From Gemmatimonadota bacterium (GTDB lineage Bacteria; Gemmatimonadota; Gemmatimonadetes; Longimicrobiales; Gaopeijiaceae), in assembly GCA_003248075.1 (NCBI GenBank), contig QJYK01000088.1, forward strand, positions 1 through 64,000: a stretch of 64,000 nucleotides of DNA, in the 5' to 3' direction. Numbering within the stretch: position 1 is the stretch's first letter; each line of letters begins with the position of its first letter. This document shows positions 18,888 to 28,241 of the stretch, in pieces. The translations under genes and the position numbers were made by a program. The notes beneath the pieces are model-generated. The model did no database searches, had not been told where the DNA came from, and was given only the letters and a program-made list of their open reading frames with translations.

Positions 18888-20405
18888 ATGATGGGCCGGG
18901 TACTCCGTGACCTGCTGCGCCGGAGGGTCCCCCATGTCCTGGGGATCTATCTGGCCGGCGGATGGGGGCTTCTGGAGTTCAGCGACTTCGCGGTGCTCCA
19001 CTTCGGGCTGGCCGCCGCCTGGACGACCCGGATCATGGTCCTGCTCGCGGCGGGCCTGCCCGTGGCGCTGTGGGGCGCGTGGCGTCTGGGCGGCCGCGCT
19101 CCGACGTTCCCGATCACGGAGGCGCCGCCGCGCTCGGTGGCCGTCCTGCCCTTCGTCACCGTGGGTGAGGACCCCGACACCGACTACCTGGGCTTCGGGC
19201 TCGCGGATCAAATCGTCACCGATCTGGCTCGGATCGGGGATCTTCGCGTCGTCGCCAAGACGTCCTCGTTCGCCTACGCCGGAACGGCCGAAGACGTCCG
19301 CTCCATCGGCAGGCGGCTCGGCGCTCGGGCCATCCTGGAGGGAAGCGTCCAGCGGTCCGGTGACCGGCTACGCGTGAGCACACAGCTCGTCGACGTCGCG
19401 GACGGCTATCACCTGTGGTCCGAGCGATACGACCGGACCATGGAGGACGTGTTCCGCATCCAGGACGAGGTCGCGCACTCGGTCGCCCGCGTGCTCCACG
19501 CCGTGCTCCGCGAGTCCGAACGCGAGGCGCTCGCCCGAATACCGACGCACGACATCGACGCCTACGAGCTCTACCTCCAGGGTCGGAAGTTCATGTGGCA
19601 GACCCGACGCCGGAGCCTCCAATACGCACGAACTACGTTCCTCCGGGCCATCGGACGTGACCCGCGCTTCGCGCTGGCGTACACGGGGATCGCGGAGGCG
19701 ACGGCCTTGCTCTGCATGTACTATCCGACGGCGCGGGTCGACCTGGACGAGGCCGAGGCCGCTGCCGAGACCGCGCTCTCCATCGATCCGGAGCTACCGG
19801 AGGCTCATGCGGCGCGCGGCGCGGTGCTCTTCCTGAAGGGCGCCGTGGACGCCGCGGAGAAGGCGTTCGTGCGCGCGCTGGAACTGGACCCCCGCCTCTT
19901 CGAGGCTCTCTACCTCCACGGGCGAGCCTGCTTTCAGCAGGGCCGTTTCGCCGACGCCGCCCGACTCTTCTCGGAGGCCGGATCGGTGCGGGAGGACTAC
20001 GCAGCGGCCTACTTCACCGCGCAGTCGCTGGAGGCCCTCGGAAAGCACGACGAGGCGGAGGTCGCGTACCGGCTGGCGGCCGACGTCGCGGGGCGCCACG
20101 TGGAGCTGAACCCGGACGACCCCCGGGCCGCGACCATGCTCGCGGTCTCCCTGTGCCGGCTCGGGAAACAGGACGCCGGGCTACGCTGGGCCGAGCGGGC
20201 GCTGGAGATCGATCCCGAGGACGCGGGTGTGCGCTACAACGTCGCGTGTCTGTTCTCCGTCGCCGGCAAGCCCGATCGGGCGATCCAGTGCCTCCATGAA
20301 GCCCGCAGCGTCGGATTCGGGAACCGGGACTGGTTGGAGCGGGACCCCGACCTGGACGCGGTTCGGGACGACCCGCGCTTCAAGGCGATCCTCGAGGCGA
20401 TGTAG
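18888..20405 (+). CDS. Membrane-anchored TolB-like + TPR protein
   Basis: Two N-terminal hydrophobic segments; RSVAVLPFVTVGEDPDTDYLGFGLADQIVTDLARIGDLRVVAKTSSFAY...ILEGSVQRSGDRLRVSTQLVD; TPRs. Confidence 0.85.
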   Translation: MMGRVLRDLLRRRVPHVLGIYLAGGWGLLEFSDFAVLHFGLAAAWTTRIMVLLAAGLPVALWGAWRLGGRAPTFPITEAPPRSVAVLPFVTVGEDPDTDYLGFGLADQIVTDLARIGDLRVVAKTSSFAYAGTAEDVRSIGRRLGARAILEGSVQRSGDRLRVSTQLVDVADGYHLWSERYDRTMEDVFRIQDEVAHSVARVLHAVLRESEREALARIPTHDIDAYELYLQGRKFMWQTRRRSLQYARTTFLRAIGRDPRFALAYTGIAEATALLCMYYPTARVDLDEAEAAAETALSIDPELPEAHAARGAVLFLKGAVDAAEKAFVRALELDPRLFEALYLHGRACFQQGRFADAARLFSEAGSVREDYAAAYFTAQSLEALGKHDEAEVAYRLAADVAGRHVELNPDDPRAATMLAVSLCRLGKQDAGLRWAERALEIDPEDAGVRYNVACLFSVAGKPDRAIQCLHEARSVGFGNRDWLERDPDLDAVRDDPRFKAILEAM

Positions 20406-20967
20406 CCGCGGGCGCACCCGCCCCCGCCGGGTCCTCCGCAAGTAGCTCCTCCACGGCGCGCCGGAGCGCCTCCGTGTCGAAGGCGCCCCGGACGATCTTT
20501 CGCACCTTGCCCTCGCGGTCCACCAGGAAGGACTGGGGCAGCATCGATACGCCACCATAGGACAGCCGGAGCCCCTCGGACGCCATCGCGACCGGATAGC
20601 TGATTCCCGCCTCCCTCACCCAGGCCCTCACCGCGTCCCGACCTCCCACGTCCGTCGACAGCCCCACGACCGTGAATCCCCGGTCGCGATACGCCTCGAA
20701 CGCGGCCTGAAAGGCGGGCATCTCGCGCCGGCAGGGCGGGCACCAGGTGGCCCAGAAGTTGACCAGCACGACGTCACCGCGGAGGTCACGCAGCGCCAGG
20801 CGCCGGCCCTCGAGCGTCCTCACCGAGAACGCTGGAGCCGGCTCGTGCCAGGTCGGCCGCCCGACGTTCGGTCGAGGCAGCAGAGCCAGCGTCGCGGCGA
20901 GGCCGCCGAGCAGGGCGGCTGCGAGCATCGCGGCCCGCGCGCCGGGTGATGCCCGAGGAGCGTTCAT
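20380..20967 (-). CDS. TlpA-like thioredoxin/redoxin
   Basis: LRGDVVLVNFWATWCPPCRREMPAF; N-terminal TM; overlaps 18888..20405 convergently by 26 bp. Confidence 0.9.
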   Translation of the reverse strand: MNAPRASPGARAAMLAAALLGGLAATLALLPRPNVGRPTWHEPAPAFSVRTLEGRRLALRDLRGDVVLVNFWATWCPPCRREMPAFQAAFEAYRDRGFTVVGLSTDVGGRDAVRAWVREAGISYPVAMASEGLRLSYGGVSMLPQSFLVDREGKVRKIVRGAFDTEALRRAVEELLAEDPAGAGAPAATSPRGSP

Positions 20968-20983
20968 GCGTGGGGGGTCCGGC

Positions 20984-21562
20984 TCAGCTCGCGGCGATGA
21001 GGAACACGTCCCCGATGACGTGGACGATCCCGTTCGACGCCTCGATGCTCGCGAGGATCTTTGAGCCGTTCACGTAGGTCCCGTCCTCGCGCACCTCGAC
21101 GTCCACGTAGTGACCCGTGGCCATGTACAGCGGCACACCGTCCTTGAGCTGCTCGATGGGGAACTTCCCGGGTGCCGCATGCGACGTGATGATCTTCGCC
21201 AGCTTCTGCTTGTTCTCGGGCTTGAGCAGGTCGTCGACCGTGCCCGGAGGCAGCGCGTCGAAGGCGGCGTTCACCGGCGCGAATACGGTGAGCGGACCGG
21301 CATTGACCAACACGTTCTCGAGCTCGGCTGCCTTCACTGCCGCCACCAGCGTCGTGTGATCCGGGGACGACAGGGCGATACCGAGGATGTTCGCCTTCGA
21401 CTTCGCGTCGACCACGTACGCTTGACCTTTGTTGGAGGCGGCGTCGAAGGAGTCGCCGCCGGCGGGGGCGCCACTCTCGCCACCCCCACAGCCGGCCAGG
21501 AGCAGCAGCCCGAGCGCTCCCGGGATCAACAACACCCGAAGATCAGAGATGCTTGAGGACAT
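20984..21562 (-). CDS. Fasciclin-domain lipoprotein
   Basis: GGGAGG RBS; lipobox LLLLAGC; TLVAAVKAAELENVLVNAGPLTVFAPVNAAFDALPPGTVDDLL; NGIVHVIGDVFL. Confidence 0.92.
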   Translation of the reverse strand: MSSSISDLRVLLIPGALGLLLLAGCGGGESGAPAGGDSFDAASNKGQAYVVDAKSKANILGIALSSPDHTTLVAAVKAAELENVLVNAGPLTVFAPVNAAFDALPPGTVDDLLKPENKQKLAKIITSHAAPGKFPIEQLKDGVPLYMATGHYVDVEVREDGTYVNGSKILASIEASNGIVHVIGDVFLIAAS

Positions 21563-21700
21563 CTGAACCTCCCGAGGAGGAAAGCGGCGCGGCACTCCGC
21601 GCCAGGTGAAAAGGGGCCTCGCCGTCGGCCCGGGGCCCTTTGCCCCCACGCCGTGGCCAGCTACCGTTTGGGTGCCCCCCACCCGCGCTGCCGCGGGAGG

Positions 21701-22135
21701 ATGACAACCCAGCTCGAGCCTGCCCCCGTGCTCACAAGGACCGGTGGATACCCGCTCCACGCCGCAGTGGCGATTGCGGAGCGGGAGAGCGACGGACGTC
21801 TGGTCCTCGCGACGGAGATCGCAGCCGACCTGGACCTGCCCGCCGATTATCTCGCGAAGATCCTGCAGACGCTCGCGCGAGCCGGCATCCTCGGCTCGGA
21901 GCGGGGACGGAACGGAGGCTTCCGCATGACGCGGCCACCCCGCGAGATCCTTCTGATCGACGTCGTCGCTCCCTTCGACAACCTGGGACCGGAGCGCCAA
22001 TGCCTGCTGGGGCGCGGCACTTGCATGGAGGTGGGCGGCTGTCCCGCTCACAAGCAGTGGCGAGAGGCCAGCGCACCGGCTTTCCGGTTCTTCGAAACGC
22101 GCTCGCTCGCGGACCTCATGGGTAGACACGGTTAG
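21701..22135 (+). CDS. Rrf2-family transcriptional regulator with three-Cys motif
   Basis: GGYPLHAAVAIAE...LPADYLAKILQTLARAGILGSERGRNGGFRM; CLLGRGTCMEVGGC; convergent 4-bp overlap with nosY. Confidence 0.88.
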   Translation: MTTQLEPAPVLTRTGGYPLHAAVAIAERESDGRLVLATEIAADLDLPADYLAKILQTLARAGILGSERGRNGGFRMTRPPREILLIDVVAPFDNLGPERQCLLGRGTCMEVGGCPAHKQWREASAPAFRFFETRSLADLMGRHG

Positions 22136-22920
22136 AAGTCCATTCTCGTGAACCGTCGGAGCGCCCACGCGTAGGGAAGCGCGATCCAGGCGGTCAGCGA
22201 GACCGCCGCCCCTACCAGCCCCCACCCCTTCCCGAAGAAGTCCTGGAAAACCGCTCCCGTGTACCCGAGTAGCGCCGACGCGTCCACCGCGATGAGGATC
22301 AGAACCCTGGCCAGGTCGACCGGGTTGAGCACCATCGCAACGAGCATGGGACGCTCCAGCGGGTAGGCCGCGAACGCGTGGCTCGCGATCAACACGACCC
22401 CGTCGTACACCACCGTGAGGACCAGCCAGAGCAGGAGCGCCGCTCCGAGGCCACGCGCGGCGTCGCCCAGGGTGAAGGCGACGACAAAGCCGATGGCCGT
22501 GAAGACCGCGGTGAGGAGCGTCCCCGACAGGAGCAGCAGGACAGCCTGGCCCGGGACCTCCTGTGTGGCACCCGACGACGCCAGGGGAAGGCCGACGCCG
22601 AGCAGGAAGGCACCGATCAGCGGCAGGGTCAGCCCCAGGTACAGCCCGGCGAAGAGCGAGCGACGCCCGACCGGCTGCGACAGGAGCAGCTCCGTGAACG
22701 GCCGGCCGTCGTAGAGGAAGATGGTCGCCACCAGGAGGCTGACGAGGGGCACCGCCAGAAGCACCACGTTGGCCAGGGACGGGAGCACGCGCTCGACGCC
22801 GCCCCCGAGACGGACCAGGCCCAGCGTCGTTGCCAGGAAGAAGAGCGCGTAGCCGATCAGCGCCCGGCTCCGGACCACGTTCCGCGTCTGATAACGGAAG
22901 ACCTTGCGCGTGGTGGACAT
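22132..22920 (-). CDS. nosY: NosY-like ABC permease
   Basis: Multi-TM; FLYDGRPFTELLLSQPVGR; downstream of nosF in nos operon. Confidence 0.88.
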   Translation of the reverse strand: MSTTRKVFRYQTRNVVRSRALIGYALFFLATTLGLVRLGGGVERVLPSLANVVLLAVPLVSLLVATIFLYDGRPFTELLLSQPVGRRSLFAGLYLGLTLPLIGAFLLGVGLPLASSGATQEVPGQAVLLLLSGTLLTAVFTAIGFVVAFTLGDAARGLGAALLLWLVLTVVYDGVVLIASHAFAAYPLERPMLVAMVLNPVDLARVLILIAVDASALLGYTGAVFQDFFGKGWGLVGAAVSLTAWIALPYAWALRRFTRMDF

Positions 22921-23735
22921 CACGCCACCTCCTCGCCGCACCCGGAGGAGCGCGCTGGCCCGCTTCGCTCGTCACCGCCCTCGAGGATCAGCGCCGCGAT
23001 GGCACCTTCCAGCTCCGCCTGGCCGGTCGCCGCCAACAGCTCGGAGACCTCTCCCTCGAAGCGGACGACGCCGTCCAACAGGAAGACCACGTCGTCGGCG
23101 AGGGACTGGAGCTGGCCGAGATCGTGCGACGTCAGCAGTACGGTCCGTCCCGCGTCCCGCTCCGTACGTACGCGATCCTTGAGCACCCGCGCCGCCACCG
23201 GATCGAGACCCGCCGTGGGCTCGTCGAGAACGAGCACGGTCGCGCGGTACCTCAACGCCAGCGCCGCGTTCAGCTTCTGCTGATTGCCGCCGGAAAGGGC
23301 CCGGAAGGGCTTGGACATCTCCGTTACGATCCCGAACGACTCCACCAACGAATCGTCGGGGCGGCCCTCGAAGCCGCGCAGGTCGTCCAACATCGACGCG
23401 AGCTCGTGTCCGGTCAGGTTGTCCGGAAAGCGCGGCAGCTGCGGCATGTAGCCGATGTCGCGCCGGTACGCCGCGTCCCCGTTCACTCGGGCCTGTCCCA
23501 GCGTCACGGTGCCCTCGTCGGGTCGAACCAGCCCCAGGATCATCTTGAGCAGCGTGGTCTTCCCGGCACCGTTCGGGCCGAGAACAGCAGTGATGCGCCC
23601 CGGTCGGAAGCACACGTCCACGTCGCGGAGGACCGCCAGGTCACCATAGCTCTTGGAGACCCCGTGAACCCTCACCCATACCGGACGGGGACCCAGGTCC
23701 CGGAGCGCGCGCGCGTCGGTCACGATGGCCTCCAC
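22920..23735 (-). CDS. nosF: NosF-like ABC transporter ATPase
   Basis: Walker A GPNGAGKTT; LSGGNQQKLNAAL; VLVLDEPTAGLD; operon context. Confidence 0.92.
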   Translation of the reverse strand: MEAIVTDARALRDLGPRPVWVRVHGVSKSYGDLAVLRDVDVCFRPGRITAVLGPNGAGKTTLLKMILGLVRPDEGTVTLGQARVNGDAAYRRDIGYMPQLPRFPDNLTGHELASMLDDLRGFEGRPDDSLVESFGIVTEMSKPFRALSGGNQQKLNAALALRYRATVLVLDEPTAGLDPVAARVLKDRVRTERDAGRTVLLTSHDLGQLQSLADDVVFLLDGVVRFEGEVSELLAATGQAELEGAIAALILEGGDERSGPARSSGCGEEVA

Positions 23736-24994
23736 GGAGTCGCGATGGGGTTGAGGGCTGGACGTGCGTCCACCAGGTTGTCCGGCGTGAGCATCGGCAG
23801 CACGGACTCGGCGAGATCGAGGAGGGTAACCAGGAAGCTCCGCTGCAGGACCAGAGCCGGCTCGTTCTGCTCAACTACCAGCGAGAACAGGCGCACGGGT
23901 CGGAAGGGCACGTCGCCCGTACCGTCCCGGTCCCGATCGTAGCCGCGGTATCGGTCCCAGTAGTTGTCCTCGAAGGTGCTGTAGGTGCGGCGGCTGTTCG
24001 TCGACACGTCGAAGGAGTTGCCGACGAAGTTGTTGCGACGAAACGAGCTCTCCTCGGAGTTGGCGAGTACCTGAACGGCCCAACCGTTCGCAACGAAATC
24101 GTTCTCGACGACTTCGAGCCGGTTCGCCCCCTCGGCATGGATGCCGACGCTGTTCCTGTGGAACCGGTTTCCCGCGATGCGGGAGTCCGTGATCTCCTTG
24201 AGGAGCAGCCCGAACGCCGCGCCACCCCGATTGTCATCGAAGTCGTTCCCCTCCATCACGACCCCGCGCGTGTACATGACCGCCACGCCGGCGCCGTTCC
24301 GGCGGAACGAGTTGCGCAGGTAGCTGCACCCGTCCGAGAACATGAAGTGCAGCCCATAGCGGAGGTTGTCCTGGCTGCGGTTGCCCCGGACTCGGCTGTC
24401 CTCCACGAACTCGAAGTAGATCCCGTCCCGGTGGCCCTCCACGCGATTGTCCTCGATCGTCACACGGGCCGAATACCAGAGGTGGATGCCGTTACCCGCG
24501 CGGCTCTCCCGGTCTCCGTGGGCGATCAGGACGTTGTTCCGCACGACGCAATCCCCGGCGTTCGCCAGGTAGATTCCGAAGAAGGCGTTTTCGATGCGGT
24601 TTCCCTCGATGTGGCAGAACCGGACACGCTCGACGCGCAGCGCTGCGCGATCGTCGACGAAGGTGATCCCGGTGTCCCGCAGCGTCAGACCCAGGACCGA
24701 GACCGAGTCCGCCGCCACGACCACGAGGCCCCGGCGTCCCTCGCCGTCCAGGACGGCCCCCTCGCGCCCGAGCAGGGTCAGCGGCCGGTCGATGACGACG
24801 GTTTCCTCCCGATAGACGCCCGGCTCCACGACGACCGTGTCGTGGGGGTGTGCTGCCGCCACCGCCGCCGTCACGTTCGTGTAGGGGCCCGCGGCCCCCA
24901 CGCGGAGCACGTCGGGTCGCTGGGCTGCGGCCACGCCCGGGCGCGCGACGGCCGCAGCTACCACCGCTGCAACGGCGAGGAGCGCCCGTCTCAC
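23720..24994 (-). CDS. nosD: NosD periplasmic copper-site maturation protein (parallel beta-helix)
   Basis: GTG start after GGGAGGGTGAC; ENAFFGIYLANAGDCVVRNNVLIAHGDRESRAGNGIHLWYSARVTIEDNRVEGHRDGIYFEFVEDSRVRGN; SFDVSTNSRRTYSTFEDNYWDRYRGYDRD. Confidence 0.95.
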   Translation of the reverse strand: MRRALLAVAAVVAAAVARPGVAAAQRPDVLRVGAAGPYTNVTAAVAAAHPHDTVVVEPGVYREETVVIDRPLTLLGREGAVLDGEGRRGLVVVAADSVSVLGLTLRDTGITFVDDRAALRVERVRFCHIEGNRIENAFFGIYLANAGDCVVRNNVLIAHGDRESRAGNGIHLWYSARVTIEDNRVEGHRDGIYFEFVEDSRVRGNRSQDNLRYGLHFMFSDGCSYLRNSFRRNGAGVAVMYTRGVVMEGNDFDDNRGGAAFGLLLKEITDSRIAGNRFHRNSVGIHAEGANRLEVVENDFVANGWAVQVLANSEESSFRRNNFVGNSFDVSTNSRRTYSTFEDNYWDRYRGYDRDRDGTGDVPFRPVRLFSLVVEQNEPALVLQRSFLVTLLDLAESVLPMLTPDNLVDARPALNPIATPWRPS

Positions 24995-24995
24995 G

Positions 24996-26147
24996 TCACC
25001 CTCCCCGGGCTCCGGGGGCCTGGGTGCTGCTGTGTCCCCCGTGGGGCGGCTGGCCCTGGGGCCAGCGCTCCGCGACCAGCGCCTTGACCTCTTCCCAATC
25101 CACGGGGCGTCCACCGAACGCGTTCACCGCGCCCTCGCGGTCTTCTAGCCTGGCGAACGCCGTCAAGCCGAGTCCCATGGGAGATGCCAGCGTCGGGCTC
25201 ACGAGGAAGTGCGCTTCCTCTACCGAGACGAGGTCCGCGGGATTCGCGAAGTCCGTCACCCACATGGAGTGGACGCTGTCCGGGTCGTCCATTGCCTGGA
25301 GAAATGCCGCCATGCACTCGATGGAGTCGAAGACCCAGGCGCGGCCGGTCCGCGTGAGTAGCTCCGAGGCATGGCCTTCGTCCTCGATGCCCATCAGGCA
25401 CTGCGCACAAGCCTCGGAGCCGAACGCGATCGGGCGGGGAGTCGGCGCGCCGCATCCAGACAGCATGACCGTCGCGCCCAAAGCCAGCGCCGTCACCGTG
25501 GCGGCCCCCGACGTGTCACGGGCGCCGGAGCCGCCGCCGTCCGCGCCCCCCGTGGGGCTGCCTGTTCCCGCCATCCTCCGCCGCTCCGAGATCGCCAAGC
25601 CGACCGCGATGGCACCGGCCGCGATGGCGATCCAACCGCCCGACCCCGGCCACGAGTGCGCGGTGAAGTTCAGGATCTGTCGGCGACCGATCAGAGGGGG
25701 CTGGTAGCTCATGCCCGGGATCTTGATGATCGCGTGCTCCTGATCGAGGTCGTGCCCGTAGTCGTACTCCCACTTCCAGAAGTCCCCGAGCCCACCGAGG
25801 GCCACGACCAGGAAGAGGGTCGCCCACGCGTAGAGGACCTTCCGACGTCCGAGCGCCGCGACCAGGAGTCCGAAGCCGATCAGCACCGCCACGACGACAG
25901 GCATGATGCGCATCTCCGGAATGGACTCCGGCTCGATCCGCTTCATGCCGATGTAGTGGTTGAGGTTGTTGATGTTTCGCAGGTCGTGCTGCTTCTCACC
26001 GACGATCGTGTTGATTCGGATCACCATGCCCAGGCCCTCGGGGTACTGAGGGGCCTGCAGCCTGATGCGCCATACCGGGAGCACGTAGACCAGGCCCAGT
26101 GCCAGGGCGGCAACCAGGACCAGGATCCGGCTTCCCTTCCTCATCAT
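24996..26147 (-). CDS. nosL: Fused multi-TM membrane domain + NosL copper-chaperone-like domain
   Basis: N-term PVWRIRLQAPQYPEGLGMVIRINTIVGEKQHDLRNINNLNHYIGMKRI with several TMs; C-term GATVMLSGCGAPTPRPIAFGSEACAQCLMGIEDEGHASELLTRTGRAWVFDSIECMAAFL; one uninterrupted ORF. Confidence 0.85.
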   Translation of the reverse strand: MMRKGSRILVLVAALALGLVYVLPVWRIRLQAPQYPEGLGMVIRINTIVGEKQHDLRNINNLNHYIGMKRIEPESIPEMRIMPVVVAVLIGFGLLVAALGRRKVLYAWATLFLVVALGGLGDFWKWEYDYGHDLDQEHAIIKIPGMSYQPPLIGRRQILNFTAHSWPGSGGWIAIAAGAIAVGLAISERRRMAGTGSPTGGADGGGSGARDTSGAATVTALALGATVMLSGCGAPTPRPIAFGSEACAQCLMGIEDEGHASELLTRTGRAWVFDSIECMAAFLQAMDDPDSVHSMWVTDFANPADLVSVEEAHFLVSPTLASPMGLGLTAFARLEDREGAVNAFGGRPVDWEEVKALVAERWPQGQPPHGGHSSTQAPGARGG

Positions 26148-26219
26148 GGCTCGTTCCTCACCGGGTGGGGCGGAGGGGGCGGTGGGACTCGCCCCCTCCG
26201 GGGATTCGTCAGGGCTCGG

Positions 26220-28202
26220 TCAATTGGTTCTCCAGGTGCCTCCCGTGCCCCATCGCAGCGGCGTGCTCGACCCACGTGGCGACACGCGTGCGTATCCCTG
26301 CATCTCCTGGTGGAGCGCCGAGCAGAAGTCCGTGCAGTAGAAGGGGTAGATCCCCACCTCACGCGGCACCCATTTCAGCGTCCTGGTCTCACCAGGCATG
26401 ATGAGCAGCTCGGCGTTCTCCGCGCCCATGGCCGCGAACCCGTGCGGCACATCCCAATCCTGCTCGAGGTTGGTGACGTGGAAGTAGACTTCGTCACCCA
26501 CGCGGATCCCCTCGATGTTGTCCGGCGTGAAGTGGCTACGAATGGAGGTCATCTGGACGTGGACCTGGTTCCCCTGCCGGGTCACCCGCGTCTCGGCTTC
26601 CGACTTCGCCGCGTACGGATGGGTGTTCTCCTCGAGCGCGTAGAACTGGACCTGGTTGTTCTGGATGATCTCCGCGGCGATCCCCTGCGCGTAGTGCGGC
26701 TCGCCCTGGGTGGGGAAGTCCAGCAGGAGGCGCATCCGGTCGCCGCTGATGTCGATGAGCTGGGCGGCGTGCGCCAGCTCGGGGCCGGTGGGGAGGTAGC
26801 GGTCCTTCGTGATCTTGTTCAGGGCCACCAGGTACTTGCCCCAGGGCTGACGGGAATCGCCACCCGGAATCATCAGATGGCCGACCGAGTAGTAGACCGG
26901 GATGCGGTCCACGACCTGCCAGGTGCCGATCTGCCACTTCACGATCTCGCTGGTGATGAAGGCCGTGGTGTACGCGAAGCCGCGACCGTCGAACTCGGTG
27001 TGCAGCGGCCCGAGGCCGGCGTTCTCCACCTCACCGGCGATGACCGACTCGTAGCGGATCACGGGTATGCCGTCCACGACCTCCTCGAAGTCCCCGGCCT
27101 CGATGGCCGCGATCATCTTCGAGAACGAGTGCACGGGGATCACCGTGGCGAGCTTGCCCCCCGCGGCGATGTACTCACCGGTGGGGTCCACGTCCACGCC
27201 GTGTGGGGATTTCGGAGTGGGAAGGAAATACACCAGGTTCTCGCAGTCCGCGGGCTCGATGACGCGGACGGAGGTGAGCTCCTCCGATACCGCGATGTGA
27301 TTCTCGTCGAAGTGGTTGTGGCGGTACCGCACCTGGGACGTTCCACCGGCCCCGTTCGCGATGCATTCCTCGGCGCGACGGTAGTTCACGGCGGCGACGA
27401 AGTCCTTGTCCTTCCTCGACGCGTTGATCTCCAGGAGCGTGTGCTCTTCCTCGGAGTTGTACGAGGTGAAGAACATCCATCCGTCGGAAGGACCCTTGCC
27501 CGCGTGCGCCAGGTCGTAGTCGTAGCCGGGCATCAGGATCTGGAACGCGATCTCCATCTCGTCCGGCTGGTTCGCGCGGATGAACGACAGCGTTCCCTTG
27601 AAGTTCCCCCGGTAGTCCTCGATGGACATGTCCCGGTTGGGGATCGGCACGCTGAAGCGCGTGGACGCCACGAGGTAGTCCGAGTTGGGCGTGATGAACG
27701 GAGAGCCGTGGTTGCCCGCCGAGTTCGGGATCTCGATGATCTCGGTCGTCTCGAAGGTCGTGAGATCGATGCGTGCCACCCGGGGCGTGTTGTTCCCGTT
27801 GATGAAGATCCAACGGCCGTCCGGCACGCCGTCGGTCATCGACAGCTCGGGGTGATGCGCGTCGTCCCAGGGCAGGAAGCCGTGGGACGTCTGCAGCATG
27901 GCCTTCGTCTCCTCGGAGTATCCCCAGCCGTTCTCCGGATACTGGCTGAAGACCGGCACCGTCTTGAGGAGCCTCCCCGACGGGAGGCCCATCACCGTGA
28001 GGTTCCCGCTGAAGCCGCCGGACATGAAGGCGTAGAACTCGTCGTAGGTGCCGGGAGCCACGTAGACCGCCTGGGCGGCGCTGGCCATGTCTCCCGCTCC
28101 CACTGCGCCCCCGCCCCCACCCTGGCACGCGTAGGTGCCCGCCGTACCCGCAGCGACGAGCGCGCCGATCAGGTAGAGGCTTCGGTTGGACGTGCGACTC
28201 AT
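26220..28202 (-). CDS. nosZ: Nitrous oxide reductase, clade II/atypical type (Sec-type N-terminus, no twin-Arg)
   Basis: CuA FYCTDFCSALHQEMQGY; CuZ-type His motifs DDAHHP, GNHGSPF, RYRHNHFDENH, PKSPHGVDV, GLGPLHTEF, YYSVGHL, GEPHYAQ; AAGGAGGAG RBS. Confidence 0.97.
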   Translation of the reverse strand: MSRTSNRSLYLIGALVAAGTAGTYACQGGGGGAVGAGDMASAAQAVYVAPGTYDEFYAFMSGGFSGNLTVMGLPSGRLLKTVPVFSQYPENGWGYSEETKAMLQTSHGFLPWDDAHHPELSMTDGVPDGRWIFINGNNTPRVARIDLTTFETTEIIEIPNSAGNHGSPFITPNSDYLVASTRFSVPIPNRDMSIEDYRGNFKGTLSFIRANQPDEMEIAFQILMPGYDYDLAHAGKGPSDGWMFFTSYNSEEEHTLLEINASRKDKDFVAAVNYRRAEECIANGAGGTSQVRYRHNHFDENHIAVSEELTSVRVIEPADCENLVYFLPTPKSPHGVDVDPTGEYIAAGGKLATVIPVHSFSKMIAAIEAGDFEEVVDGIPVIRYESVIAGEVENAGLGPLHTEFDGRGFAYTTAFITSEIVKWQIGTWQVVDRIPVYYSVGHLMIPGGDSRQPWGKYLVALNKITKDRYLPTGPELAHAAQLIDISGDRMRLLLDFPTQGEPHYAQGIAAEIIQNNQVQFYALEENTHPYAAKSEAETRVTRQGNQVHVQMTSIRSHFTPDNIEGIRVGDEVYFHVTNLEQDWDVPHGFAAMGAENAELLIMPGETRTLKWVPREVGIYPFYCTDFCSALHQEMQGYARVSPRGSSTPLRWGTGGTWRTN

Positions 28203-28241
28203 GATTGCGACTCCTCCTTAGTGATTGGGATCGGGGCGCCG

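Noticed and set aside
26220-28202. NosZ N-terminus as a lipoprotein (AAGTAGTYACQGG)
   Set aside because: The residues before Cys (T-Y-A) do not fit a standard lipobox well; kept as generic Sec-type signal/anchor without claiming lipidation.
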